DNA from: Galeopsis tetrahit | Taxonomy: Eukaryota > Streptophyta > Magnoliopsida > Lamiales > Lamiaceae | DNA: 64,000 bases | Assembly: GCA_963675135.1 (NCBI GenBank) | Contig: OY776119.1 | Location: 13,493,156 to 13,557,155, forward strand | Direction: 5' to 3' | Part shown: piece after piece, positions 30,103-41,399 of the stretch | Layout of the letters: each line of letters begins with the position of its first letter | Numbering within the stretch: position 1 is the stretch's first letter | The notes under the pieces: generated by a model | What the model saw: the letters and a program-made list of their open reading frames with translations, nothing else | Database searches by the model: none | Told to the model about the DNA's origin: nothing | Made by a program: the position numbers and the translations under genes

Positions 30103-31332
30103 ATGGATACAATTGGGCGAAGAAAGAGGAGGGAATGCTTTGATAGGTTTATTACAAACAGGGATTTAGATTATGGCCTTACAATGCTCACCCAGAGGCC
30201 AAGCTCTAACCCTACTACTACCACAGATAATAGGGGGGGAGCGTACAGGACGAAACATTCAATATGAACAGCTCTCGAAGGATTTTGGCTTTTAAGAACA
30301 AGCCACCTCAGGTATCATCGAATGACTACTTCTTCCTGTTACCTGCTGCTTCTTGTTGTCAATATGTCAAACCCCCCCGTCGCCACATTCCCCTTAGTTG
30401 TGTCAGAAAGTTAGATGCCCCCGGTCTCTTGGATGATTTTTATCTCAATTTACTAGATTGGGGTACCACAAATGTTGTTTGCATTGCTCTTGGACACTCT
30501 GTCTCTGAACTTGTGACGGTTGATGAGGAAAGTGGTCCGGTGACCAGTGTGAAGTGGGGAAGGAAAATTGCTATTGGTTTGAACAACTCTGAGGTTGGCA
30601 TATGGGATTCTTCTGTTAATACAACTTTGAAAGGAGGCCATCGATCTCGTCGTGTTGGTGTTTTGGATTGGAACAACACTAACATTTTGACTACTGGAGG
30701 GTCGGATCATTAACAACGACCTAAGAGTCAGGGGGGGCGTCGTTCATATGTACAGGGGACACCATCAACAAGTTTGCGGCCTTAAATGGTCACCATCCGC
30801 CCTGCACTTGGCTAGTGGTGGAAATGATAATCTTGTCCGTATATGGGATACAAGAACATCCACCAATGCCTCCTCGCTTCATACGCTTGACGAGCACACG
30901 GCTGCTGTTAAAGCACTTTCGTGGTCTCCTTTCCAAAGTAACTTACTGGCCTCGGGAGGAGGCTCTGCAGACTGTTCCATAAAGTTCTGGAACACGCACA
31001 CCGGTGTACGTTTAAATTCAGTAGACACCGGCTCACAGGTGTGTGCTCTTTTGTGGAACAACAACGAGCGGGAACTGCTTACTTCTCATGGTTATGTACA
31101 TAATCAGCTCATTCTTTGGAAGTACCCTTCCATGGTGAAGATAGCCGAGCTGAAAGGGCACACATCTCGCGTTCTTTATATGGCTGAGAGTCCCGATGGA
31201 TGCACAGTTGCATCTGCTGCTGCAGGGGAGGATGAAAGTCTTCGATTTTGGGATGTTTTTGGGGATCCCAAAGTCGCTGCTGCATCAAAGAAAACTTCAG
31301 AACCATTTCCTCACTTCAACCGCATTAGGTGA
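30103..31332 (+). pseudogene. CDC20-like (APC/C activator) copy B, intron-free, frameshifted
   Basis: Starting at ATG 30103 (MDTIGRRKRRECFDRFITNR), the sequence covers a whole CDC20/FIZZY protein: N-terminal box, ILAFKNKPP, WD40 blades and the C-terminal FNRIR tail that docks on the APC/C. Blade motifs include VKWGRKIAIGLNNSEVGIWD, VCGLKWSPSALHLASGGNDN and KFWNTHTG. A 10-bp deletion near 30249, relative to copy A, shifts the frame. A 21-bp in-frame loss near 30502 removes part of blade 1, and another frameshift lies near 30706. The latter half (from 30748) is open for 194 codons to the stop. No introns are seen, which fits a retrocopy or an intronless paralogue. A short WD40 protein from the 3' half cannot be excluded. 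Confidence 0.9.
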
Positions 31333-32157
31333 TGATTGATCCCACTGTTTGAGTAATGTAACAAATCCCACTGTTTAAGTAATGGACACTGTATTTACTC
31401 CATTTATTAAACAGTGGGATTTGTTACAGTACTGCATTATGGGACAAGCATCAAGGTATCTCTCTCTCATTTGCTTTGGATTCTTCTCTTTATACTTTAT
31501 ATTACCTCCAGCATCTTGATGATCCTAACTGTTTCTTGGGCTCCCACATCTTGACGAACAATGGAGAGTCAAGTCTTATTGTTTTTCTTGGCAAATTTGA
31601 ATCATTATTTTCTTGTCAATTTGGATGATAGTCTTATCTGCAGGTATGCCTTATTGTTTCTATTCTAGCCAACATTTTCTCTTGACAACGTACATGTTCT
31701 CTTGCAAACTGTCCTTCCATTTGATCTCTTAATGGATAGAAAAAAACGTGTGATTTTTTTTCACAATCTTGAAGAACATGGAGAGTTAAGTCTTAGCAAG
31801 GTACTGATCAAGTGTCCTAGCCCCTAAGTAATAACGAGGTACTGCCCAAGTTTTGTATGTAACTTTGTCAAAACATTTTGCCCTGTTTGTTTTACTTGTT
31901 AATGTGTATGATAGTCTTATCTGTAGGTATGCCTTATTGTTTCTATTCTAATGAACGTTCCCTCTTGATCTCAACGTGCAGGTTCTCTTGCAAACTGTTC
32001 TTCGTATTATTTCTTAAATGATAGATAAAATGAGAGATTTTCTTTTTTACAATCTTGCAATGTCCTCAGATAAAATGAGACATTTTCTTATTGTTTTATG
32101 TATATTTTAGAATTTTAATTTGCAAATTAAATTGCATTTCTTTCATCGCTGCTCCAG
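31333..32157 (+). repeat. CDC20-like 3' flank, partly duplicated
   Basis: The part 31345-31710 matches 9710-10160. A second partial copy (gtatgccttattgtttctat and onwards) lies at about 31925-32030, and a further copy at about 35630-35730. No gene is seen until the F-box fragment. Confidence 0.75.
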
Positions 32158-32485
32158 GTTTTGGTGAGCTTCCACTCGATGTTCTTGTAAACATATTTAG
32201 CTTCTTAGATGTGCAGTCTTTGCTTTCTACCTCTGCAGTTTCCAGGTATTTTTGTTTCATTACCTAATGTCAATTATTATATAAGGTCCTGTCCTGTTTC
32301 TAAATGCATATATATGCTAAACGTCTTCTTATCTGGGGGTTAATGTACAGGTCATGGAATGTTGCAGCTAGTGACGACCATCTTTGGAAATTGTTATACG
32401 ATACTTACTTTGGAGTGGATAAATACGTGGACAAGATTCATCTGGAAGACTATACACTTGCCTTCAAAGCAGCCAGCCTATAAAG
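32158..32485 (+). pseudogene. F-box protein gene fragment (two exons)
   Basis: The first exon (32158-32245) encodes FGELPLDVLVNIFSFLDVQS, an F-box core that would bind SKP1 in an SCF ubiquitin ligase. It ends at a GT donor. The second exon (32351-32485) follows an acag acceptor and continues in frame as SWNVAASDDHLWKLLYDTYF, the usual second half of an F-box. A stop (taa near 32481) cuts it shortly before a possible GT donor at 32486. No substrate-binding domain follows. The retained introns show that it came by DNA duplication, not through RNA. Confidence 0.72.
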
Positions 32486-33012
32486 GTATGTTAAAGATGT
32501 TGAATTCATACTTTTTAACTTTCAATAGTGAAAAAAGTGACATTTTGCATGGAAGATTAAATACTATGATAAGATTATTAAGAATGAATGAGATACTTCA
32601 AACTTCATCTTGTGGGAGCTATTGACAGAAATTCCGATGAACACAACAGATAGTTACTGTTTGATTTGTTGTTACATTATATTTCTTTTAGGATTTTAGA
32701 TAAATAGCTGTTTTTATCATAGTTTTAGGGGTTGAATTTGATTAATGAAAAAGCCAGAATTTTATCAATGTCAGTTTTTGGTTACTGCAAGATTTCCATT
32801 GCTTGATAAATACCAAATCTCTGTATTAGCAAGAGACAAAAAGTTTTCTCGTTTTTTCTATCTTTTTATGTGTTCATCAAGTATGATAAGCATTACAAAA
32901 GTGTTAAAAGAATCACTAGCAGTCTGATAGAAAACTGAGTGCTGTTTTTAAGTGATTTTTTGTAGTTTAGATCAAGGATTAAAGGCCTTTTGTCCTAGGA
33001 CTTAATGACGTT

Positions 33013-34810
33013 TTCGAATTATATTTGGACAAATTTAGTTATGATATCATCCAAGGGCAATGGCTAATCTACATTGGTCCCTCTTTTGAGGCCTTTTACA
33101 GTGAGAGAACCCATGTGTTGTTGACAAGTGCAGCATATGTTCATCTAAACCACTTAGGCGTATCTAAGCACACCCGAAATCTTTCTCCTGCAAGTCGGGA
33201 TATATTGCTATCGAGGCCTGCAGGTATGTGCAGCTTCTATCCATATCAAAACCAAGTTAGGAAAATAGTTTTTTTTATATACTGTTGTACGTTACCTCTA
33301 TTTTTATTCCAATCCTGTAGACTTTTACGAATTGAGAATATTCCTGTAAATATGTATGGTAACCGTCTGTAGGAGGCGAAACATATGATTGGCCTATCAG
33401 ATTCTGCCACGTGGACTAAAATGTCAAACAACTGAAAGTTACTGCACTATTTCAATTCTTGAAAATTTGACAGGATTGAAACTGAAATGAGGGTAACGTA
33501 CAGGACTTAAAACACTATTTTCCCTAACCGAGTTCAGAACTTACTATTCGTGTTCATTTTTATGTTGCTTTTGTCTTATTAAGCTTTCTCCTCTTGGTTA
33601 GAACTATACCAGCAAGTTCTTGCCAAGGCTTTAGCACATAAATTCGAAGCCAAGTTGTTGTTGTTGGATCTAAACGACTTTTCACAGAAGGTGGTTCAGT
33701 TTGATCTCGTTATATTCTAGCTGAACCTTTCTGAATACTCGTGCTTACATATTTTTTGTTTTCTTTATTTGGTTAATTATTACAGATGCAGAGCAAGTAT
33801 GGTATCACCAAGAAAGACTCTGTAAGCACTATTTCTTTATACTAAGTTAAATGACGAAATTTAATGGCTAAATTTTCAGTTATTTTGCGATAAATGGTAG
33901 TTCCTTGCTTTTACAGTCAGATTCAGTTTATCAAATGTCCATCATTTATGTAATATGCTTCTGTGATTGTACAAATTTGCTTGAAGTGTAAATATATTAA
34001 CTTACCTTCTTTTTTTGGTGCTGTAGTTTCTCTAGAGGTCTATCTCAGGAGTGACATAAGAAAGAATGTCCAGTTTTTTAGGTAACACAGGTATGAATAA
34101 GCATGCATGATCCTATAAGATGGGATAAAAGGGTAAACTTGTTTCTCTATTTTCACTTCAAATCTCCCCTTATTCTAGAAGGGTGATATGTATGAGTATA
34201 ATATATTCGTTTCTAATTTTACTCCATCTATTTTGGCATATGATGTAATGATGCTTGTTATTCCAATGAAGGCACATCATCTAGCCAAAGAAGTGGATCT
34301 GAAGCTACAACAAGGTACATTTAGCTTAATATTGTGTAGCACATCAAATTCTCCAATTAAAAATAAATGCTCATATGTTACGACTCTGCTTTTTTAAGGA
34401 ATGCTGAAGGGCTCAATAATTCTCGAAGGCCTAGCAGAAGTTCTTCGGTCTCTTCAGATATGAGTAGCATAAGTGTTGTGTCATCCTCTTCAATTCCAGG
34501 TTCGTTAACTCTCCTCAAATGTAATTGACTGTTATAAGTCTGTTAATGTTTCGAGCTTGAAGCATTTGGTCCAAATAGCTATTTACTCCTATTAATTACT
34601 AGTATTTCTTATTCTTTTAGATACCAGTATATTTTGAGTAGTTTTGGAAATATTTATACCATGTATTCCAAGCAGTGTTGAGCACTTATCTTTTAGAAGT
34701 GCAAAGCGGAACGTGACACCTCACCGATCTTTGTTTTACCTTTGTTAGCTCATCCCAAGCGTGTTACCAGCTGGTCTTTTGATGAGAGAGTTTTCTTACA
34801 GTTTCAATCC
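33013..34810 (+). pseudogene. AAA+ ATPase gene fragment (At4g28000-like family), truncated
   Basis: Exon-like pieces match in order a plant AAA+ ATPase family related to MSP1/spastin. The pieces are FYSERTHVLLTSAAYVHLNH (about 33090-33150), LYQQVLAKALAHKFEAKLLL (about 33603), KYGITKKDS (about 33795), a Ser-rich linker with SRRPSRSSSVSSDMSSISVV (about 34420-34490), and KRVTSWSFDERVFLQ (about 34755-34800). GT and AG bounds are plausible at several joints. One piece (about 34030) is degenerate with stops. The catalytic part with Walker A and B motifs is absent, so no ATPase could be made. Identification is from memory of family sequence patterns. Confidence 0.75.
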
Positions 34811-34819
34811 ATCCATTTA

Positions 34820-36057
34820 AGTTGAATTTTTCTGTTAGTCTAAACTTGTGCAGTGCCAGCTAGTTATATCCATGTTATATTTGCAGTTATGTTCCTGGAA
34901 TGGAAGTGGCTTTTTCTGAATGCCTGAAAAGCTTATATAGCATCTACAAAACTTTATATGAATAGTCTTTTGAGTCTTCACTACGTTGCAGAAAATTTAT
35001 GTTACTTCTTTCTAAGATTTAAATCAGAATTGCAGAAAAGATGTTGGAATCAGGAAATGATATGATTGTTGGAGAATGGGATTTTACATAGGCAGGCAGT
35101 TAAATACTATAGGTGCATATCAGTGATTCTCTTATCTTCTGTCTGGCTTTCATCTTATTGAGATGGTATGATAATAAAAAGTGGTGGCATCACTAATGTC
35201 TTTGCTCTACCACCTCTTAGCAAAGGTCAAGCTGGATGAGTAAGAAACATGCATGAAGGTATCTCTCTCATTTACTTTTGATTGTTCTCTTTATATTTTA
35301 TTACCGCCAGCATCTTGATGATCGATTGTAGGTTCTTAAGCTGACCCCACATAGTGATCTATATCCTAACTGTTTCTTGGACTCCCATATCTTGATAAAC
35401 ATGGAGAGTCAAGTCTTGTTGTTTCTTGGCAAATTTGAATCATTGTCCTAATGATGTGTATACAATTCCTAGTCTCCAAGCAATAGCAAGGTACTGATCG
35501 AGTGTCCTAGTCCTCAAGTAATAACAAGGTACTGACAAAGTTTTGAATGCAACGTTGTCAAAACATACATTTTGGCCTGTTTTTTTTTTTTTTTCTTGTC
35601 AATGTGGATGATGGTCTTATCTGCAGGTATGCCTTATTGTTTCTATTCTAGTGAACGTTCCCCCTTGATCTCAACGTGCAGGTTCTCTTGCAAACTGTTG
35701 TTCGTTTTATTTCTTAAATGATAGATAAAATTAGAGTTTTTTTTTTTTTTTTTTTTTTTACAATCTTGCAATTTCCTCAGATACTTCCCCAAAACTAAGG
35801 CTGTGAGGGATGCTGGCGCATTGCTTTGGCATCACTGAGGAAGCAATGGAGGGAAACTTGTTTATTTTTAAGTTGAATTTTTCTGTTAGTTTAAACTTGT
35901 GCAGTGCCAGCTAGTTATATCCATGTTATATTTGCAGTTATGTTCCTGGAATGGAATTGGCTTTTTCCAAATGCATTTACAAAGCTTTATATGAATAGTC
36001 TTTTGAGTCTTCACTAGGTTGCAGAAAATTTATGTTAGTGAGATTTAAATCAGAATT
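34820..36057 (+). repeat. direct duplication of about 200 bp flanking a CDC20-like 3' flank copy
   Basis: The block at about 34820-35030 (agttgaatttttctgttagt onwards) is repeated at about 35870-36057 with few changes. Between them, at about 35260-35730, lies another copy of the CDC20-like 3' flank, including gcatcttgatgatcgat and gtatgccttattgtttctat. No coding sequence was recognised. Confidence 0.75.
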
Positions 36058-36316
36058 TACAAGAGGCATAGGTATGTCACTTTATGGTTTAGCTTGATTT
36101 CTTTCGTTATATGTTTTGGACTACCAGCTTCTGCAGCTGAAAATAAAGAGATGGAAAGGCGACTCTAGACAAAAAATTATCCTTTATCTATGCTTATCTT
36201 GTAATGATAAGTCGTAATATCCATCTTGTTACTAGAAAATCTGACAATTTATGTGTTGTTACTGTATTACTCTTCACTTATTGATTATTGCTGCATGATA
36301 CATACATAAATCAGTT

Positions 36317-36454
36317 CCAGTAGGTGTCGGCTGGGTCTCCGGTTCGGCAGTCGGAAAATGGGCGGGTGTGGACGGCATCTCCGCCAACAAAATTGAGGCC
36401 GAGCTTCTCAGACTAATTGTTACCTTTGACGACTTTCCGTATCATATCAGGTGA
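36317..36454 (+). pseudogene. AAA+ ATPase first-exon-like fragment
   Basis: The frame PVGVGWVSGSAVGKWAGVDG followed by KIEAELLRLIVTFDDFPY resembles the N-terminal region of the same AAA+ family as the fragment at 33 kb. There a Gly/Val-rich membrane-like segment precedes an IEqELLR helix and the FDEFPYYLSE motif. It lies downstream of the later exons, so it belongs to a second, mostly missing copy or to a rearranged one. It stops at a TGA next to a possible GT donor. Confidence 0.6.
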
Positions 36455-37190
36455 ATTTTGAGAGAGAAAGGAACAATATGGCTGGATCTTTTCCTGATTT
36501 CTCAAGCTATATTGATTTTTTTTTCCTTGAGGAGGATTATTTAGTGTGAGGAAATATTGATCAAAAGTAGATGTGATAAAATAACTAACCAAATGATTGG
36601 CTGTTCTGTTGTTCAGAATGATTTCAAAAGATTTAGAACATTCTTGATAACCTAATACACAAATATAAAATGTAAATGTTGTACCGAGCTCTGAGTGTGT
36701 ACCGTATCTACAAACTTGATACACAAAGATAAAATAAAATGGGAAAGAGAGTAGTTAGCCAAAAAGAAAATTGGTAGTTTTCATTGCACTTGAACGGAAA
36801 AAGTATAAAATACTATTATATTGAGCTCTGGGTGTGTACCCAAGCTCAGTACACGATACCGTTGGGTACAATACAAATGTTATGTTGAATACGGAGGAAG
36901 GGCATGTAAAATGGGTATTTATAACAACACACTGACAAAGGTGAAAATAGTAATAATACTACAACAATTATGTCCATAAACAGCCTAACTAAAAACCCAA
37001 TACTGTAGTCTGTAGAGACCCTATCTTTGTTGCTTACACACAAACTACGACTTCAGAACACGTCTGAACTTGCAACACTTATTTCGACACTAGAACGATA
37101 CGAATCATTAACACGATACAGACAAACTAACAAAGAGAGCATAACTTAAATAAAGATGACCATATCTTGTTCATACCTACATATGAGCCA
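36455..37190. other. intergenic stretch, probably including the 3' UTR of the HGGG-repeat gene
   Basis: No supportable gene was found. The 3' end of the minus-strand gene at 37231 must lie here. I cannot place its polyadenylation site. Confidence 0.5.
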
Positions 37191-37230
37191 TGGCTTTGAT
37201 CAGTGACTGCTTTCTTGAGTGCTATCCTTC

Positions 37231-39066
37231 TCATGGCTCCGATGGTCCACCGCCTTCACTGTTGCCATAAAAGATTGTACCTCCTCCGAGCATTGCCATC
37301 AAGCCACCCCCATGAACTCTGCCTTCTGGAAGAGAGAGATTATCCAAGCAAGCTTTTTCAAATACGAAATTTTCATGCCCCACAAATGGCAAACAAGTCG
37401 CGGGATTTCCATAACTCATCGAATCAATAGACGTTGCCCCGTAATTTCCATGATAAGAAGTATTGCTTCCCGATATATAGGTGCTAATGCTATTCATCAT
37501 TGTTGATGTGCTATTCTCTTTGTCCTGTACTTGACCACCGTGGGCAGCACAAAGTCCCAATTTTCCCCTAGCAAACTTATCACATAAAACAGTACCTTGA
37601 TCTCCAGAACCCGACTCCAACTGTCCAAACGAGCAACGTTTACCTCCACCATGTGCCTTGCAATAATCAGTGCTCCCTTGTGCACTCTTTGAGCACCCTT
37701 CGAACTTACACCTCTTTCCGCCACCATGCCTGACGCAATAATTTGTACGTCCCCTCGCACTCTTGGTACAATCAGGCATAGCACACCGCTTCCCCCCACC
37801 GTGACTAACGCAAAACAACGTCCCTCCATGCACGCTCTTGGTACACCCTTCTGACGTACATCGTTTCCCGCCACCGTGAGCTTTACAAAACATCGTACTC
37901 CCTTCCGCACCTTTTGAACACCCCAAAAACGTGCACCGACGGCCCCCGCCATGAGCTTTACAATACATCGTACTTCCTTGAGCTCCTTTAGTGCACTCGG
38001 GGTATTGGCAACGACGGCCACCCCCATGAGATATGCAAAGGCCGGTTATGCCCTCAGCACTTTTGGTACAATCCTCGATTCTGCACCTTTTACCGCCACC
38101 ATGACGAATGCAACGACCTGACCTGCCTCTTGCCGCCCGAGAACAACCCTCGTGACTGCACCTCCGGCCACCACCATGTCCTATACAGTACTCCGTACGG
38201 CCTTCGGCACTTTTCGTACAACCAAGATGCTGGCAACGTCTTCCACCACCGTGTGCCTTGCAAAAGACGGTCTTACCCTCAGCTCCCTTGTGACAGCCAG
38301 CTTTCTGACACCTCCGGCCGCCTCCATGAGCAATACAGAGACCAGAAGCACCTCTCGCACCCCTCGTGCATCCTTCGAATCTGCAAGTTTTCACGCTAGT
38401 TTTGCGTGGACGTTTATTATGTGGACCAGAAACACTCCCTGCTAAACCGGGCATCGTCACTGCAGCTGGTGGGATATCTGGGGTACGATTGACATTCCCG
38501 AGGTCTTGGTTATAAGGGGTGAAAATATCCAGTTGGGATTCCAATGGAGGCACAAGAGGACCGTTTTTCCATCGGGATGATGTTGACCCTTCATCGACTA
38601 GCTGGACTGCTGGGGTTAAAACAGTTGTCTCGGAGTGATTCTGGTAAGAAGGGAATCCTTGGGAGACGGTCGTTATATCAGATTCAGCAGGATCAGTGGA
38701 CAAACTTAACTGAAGGTTTAAAACGGGCTTCTTCCCAGAAAATAGATTTGGATTCGATAACCTGTTATCTCTCCCGTTGAGGCTGATACTTAAACCAAGA
38801 TCCAGAATAGACTCGTCTTCTGTTTCCTTCTCTGAGCATATGCTAGTGCAGGAACTTGATGAAAGCCCCAATCCAAGATCCAGCGAAGACCCATATTTCA
38901 AATTAATAGGGGCAGAACATTTTCTCCTGCTTCCGTTGGGAACAAAAGGCACAAACGCGCTAGGTGAATACAAATTTAGACCACAAACACCTGCATTATC
39001 AACAACCTTGCTCTGATCGGTTGATGGGGAGGCAAAAGTAGTAGTATAGCCAAGGTTTGCATCCAT
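37231..39066 (-). CDS. HGGG-repeat nuclear protein (WRKY19-like family, no WRKY domain)
   Basis: The intact single-exon frame encodes 611 residues from MDANLGYTTT to a stop at 37231. The N-terminal third has three LxLxL (EAR-like) motifs, LDLGLGL (62-68), LDLGLSISL (88-96) and LNLQLSL (116-122), which in plant proteins recruit TOPLESS-type co-repressors. A basic KRPRK (218-222) may be a nuclear signal. Residues 228-477 are ten 25-residue repeats, C-x4-C-x10-C-x2-H followed by GGG(R/K)R. A degenerate eleventh follows to about 512. The Cys/His spacing suggests zinc binding. Plant relatives are often named 'WRKY transcription factor 19-like', but no WRKYGQK is present. The C-terminus is Gly-rich. 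A role in transcription control is inference. It looks functional, unlike everything around it. Confidence 0.93.
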   Translation of the reverse strand: MDANLGYTTTFASPSTDQSKVVDNAGVCGLNLYSPSAFVPFVPNGSRRKCSAPINLKYGSSLDLGLGLSSSSCTSICSEKETEDESILDLGLSISLNGRDNRLSNPNLFSGKKPVLNLQLSLSTDPAESDITTVSQGFPSYQNHSETTVLTPAVQLVDEGSTSSRWKNGPLVPPLESQLDIFTPYNQDLGNVNRTPDIPPAAVTMPGLAGSVSGPHNKRPRKTSVKTCRFEGCTRGARGASGLCIAHGGGRRCQKAGCHKGAEGKTVFCKAHGGGRRCQHLGCTKSAEGRTEYCIGHGGGRRCSHEGCSRAARGRSGRCIRHGGGKRCRIEDCTKSAEGITGLCISHGGGRRCQYPECTKGAQGSTMYCKAHGGGRRCTFLGCSKGAEGSTMFCKAHGGGKRCTSEGCTKSVHGGTLFCVSHGGGKRCAMPDCTKSARGRTNYCVRHGGGKRCKFEGCSKSAQGSTDYCKAHGGGKRCSFGQLESGSGDQGTVLCDKFARGKLGLCAAHGGQVQDKENSTSTMMNSISTYISGSNTSYHGNYGATSIDSMSYGNPATCLPFVGHENFVFEKACLDNLSLPEGRVHGGGLMAMLGGGTIFYGNSEGGGPSEP

Positions 39067-41110
39067 GCGATGGAATATGCACAGCTAAAGCCAACCAAAG
39101 TAGAAAAAATAATAATGTGAACAAGAAAAGAATATAAATCAACCCGAGCTTTCAACCACCACTAACAAAGCCTGATGTGTCCTTACGATCCATTTTAGAA
39201 ACGAATAATATATGTCGAGCGATTCAGAAATTCCAAGAAGACATTAAAAGCATTCACATCTGCTGCCGCATGAAACTCACTACTATCATCCTGTTTCAAA
39301 CAATCAAAATTCATTATCAGCAAAGTTTTCCAGATACAAATCCAAAATTATTATGAGCCTAGAGCTTTCCAAATAAAACTCATGTAATTTAAAATTAAAT
39401 GAGACCCTTAATTGACTTAATCAGCCAAGAAACTAAACTTGCAATTAAATATAAATGAAAACCCAATCACCGTATTAGTTTACATCATCCTACGCAATCT
39501 CAGCAAAACTCCAAAAGCGATGTATAGTTAGAGACACGTGTTAGTACCAAGCAAACACGTATACACATACTTATAAATAAAGGAAAAAAATAATGAACCA
39601 TTGACTGCATAGTAAATTTCTCACATAATAAAATTTCCATGTAAAGTGGTAAACAAATTGACCTCTGAAACCTAATTCCAGAAACAGTTTTCTGATAAAT
39701 CTAGCAGCAATAAACTTGTGATACTTTACATAAGAACGCTAACAGATTCATTCAGATAAAGATAAACAAGTCAGTACAGCAAATTAATATTGCTTCAGTG
39801 CTTTGTATATAGACACTAGACAAAAACAAACAGTCGGTGGTATGCATCAGAGAATACGTCACGTACTCAATTACTACCATATGTCATCGTGATCTTGCGT
39901 GTACAAATTTTCTACAACAAGCCGAAGTCAACTCACTTACGCAACCATTTCACCGAAAAACAGCAATATCTACTCTCCTTTTTATTTCATTGGAAAACTA
40001 AAAATTAGGCAACTTTGTGTGTGATTTATAACTAAAACCTCGTAAATTTCATGGGTTTCCGTGTGGCCCACAATTTCGTGGTAAAAACTGGAAAACACAA
40101 TTGAAGTTATATAGTTAAAGCACAAAAATGTGGGTATTCTAGATACGTAAACAGCTTAATATAATTTGGCAAACACAGTGAAATGTATGCAAATCCAATT
40201 TTGTGATAATACACCCCACCACCCACCGCACCGCCTAAAAATCATCATTTCTAGGTGACAAGACAAAGATTTTACAGGAAATAAAAATATAAAGTTGGAA
40301 ACTTAAATTTAAAATAAAAATGAAGAAAACCTTTTTCTGAAGTAAATCTCTATGAAATGGTTTACAATCCAAAAAAGAATGGGGAGACTGAGGAAGGTAA
40401 AAAATGATGAATGGATTTTTTTCTTAAAGAGAGTAAAAGGGCAAATCACATCACAACTTATCAGTGGAAATGAAACTCATACGAACACCAAATGTACATT
40501 TACATGAAGTATATTGTTCCTTTCAGGGTAACTTCAACCAGACAACAACAGTAACATTAAATAGCATGTGTTCCTTTCACTAACATGGACTGATAGTAAA
40601 TCAAGGAAATTAATTATCAATGAACAAACACGGATTTTCAAAAAATTAAACCTATAAAAACATCACTTCCGTTTCACTCATATAAAATTGGAATTCCATA
40701 ATCCATAAGAACAAACATCAGAACATCAATTATACACAATTCAACCAAATCCAGCACCTCTAAAAAATTGTCACGCTGTTTCTTAAGCTTGATCGGAAAA
40801 AACTAAATTCACTTCAACAGAACTTTAAAAAAATCATTTGTTTCCATCCATTCAATAATGGAAGGTGACAGAATTCCCGATTACATGACGAAATTAATTC
40901 AAATCATTAGGAAAATAAAAAGCAGGGAATCATGTTTTGTAGAATTAAAGCAGAATTCACCTGAAGAAATGAGCGGAATTGAGTGTAGAATGCGCCGCCG
41001 TTAAGAACTAGGGTTTTTGTAGAGGTGCCGGCGAATTGGAGAGCGTTTGAGAGAGACAAAATACTTGGTGGGGGAAAATGATAGGAAGAAGTGAGAGTTG
41101 GGATTAATAG
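39067..41110 (-). other. 5' UTR with probable introns of the HGGG-repeat gene
   Basis: On the minus strand a first noncoding exon probably ends at cttcag/gtgaat (40961/40960). A second runs from a tttgaaacag acceptor (exon start 39290) to ggatc/gtaagg (39187/39186). A third begins after ggctttag (39084) and contains the start ATG at 39066. The long intron (39291-40960) is AT-rich with no coding signal. Transcription would start near 41.05-41.12 kb. These sites are read by eye. Confidence 0.5.
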
Positions 41111-41399
41111 TGGAACAGGAGGCGCACGTTAAGAATAAGGCGCACTTTAGGTGGAGGGGCAACTTCGATCCTCCGCGTGCGGCCGTATGTTAATTAAAAT
41201 GGGTCCTCGGTCGCCAAAGTCAACAGTCAACGAACATGGAATAAAATACAAAAAGAAACCCTTGTATTTTTTAAACATTCCACAAAACTCCCCATGTTTT
41301 AGAAAATGCATCAAATTTCCTTATATTTTAGAATTCATGGTGAACTTAATTGTACTGCTTTATCACTTTAAGTACCGGTATTAAACAACTTTTACATTA
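41111..41399. other. short upstream region of the HGGG-repeat gene
   Basis: This probable promoter area of the divergent minus-strand gene leads into a foldback repeat. No clear TATA box was seen. Confidence 0.35.

Noticed and set aside
30103..31332. Functional CDC20 gene
   Set aside because: A 10-bp deletion and a second frame change interrupt the coding region compared with copy A and the family pattern.
31333..36454. Helitron capturing CDC20, F-box and AAA+ pieces
   Set aside because: I could not find a convincing 5' TC and 3' hairpin plus CTRR end. Tandem duplication with deletion explains the shared flanks equally well.
37497..38445. Long frames overlapping the HGGG-repeat gene
   Set aside because: They are shadow frames caused by the repetitive coding sequence. 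The 611-codon frame has clear domain logic.
37231..39066. WRKY transcription factor
   Set aside because: No WRKYGQK motif or WRKY zinc finger is present. Only the name of some relatives suggests it.
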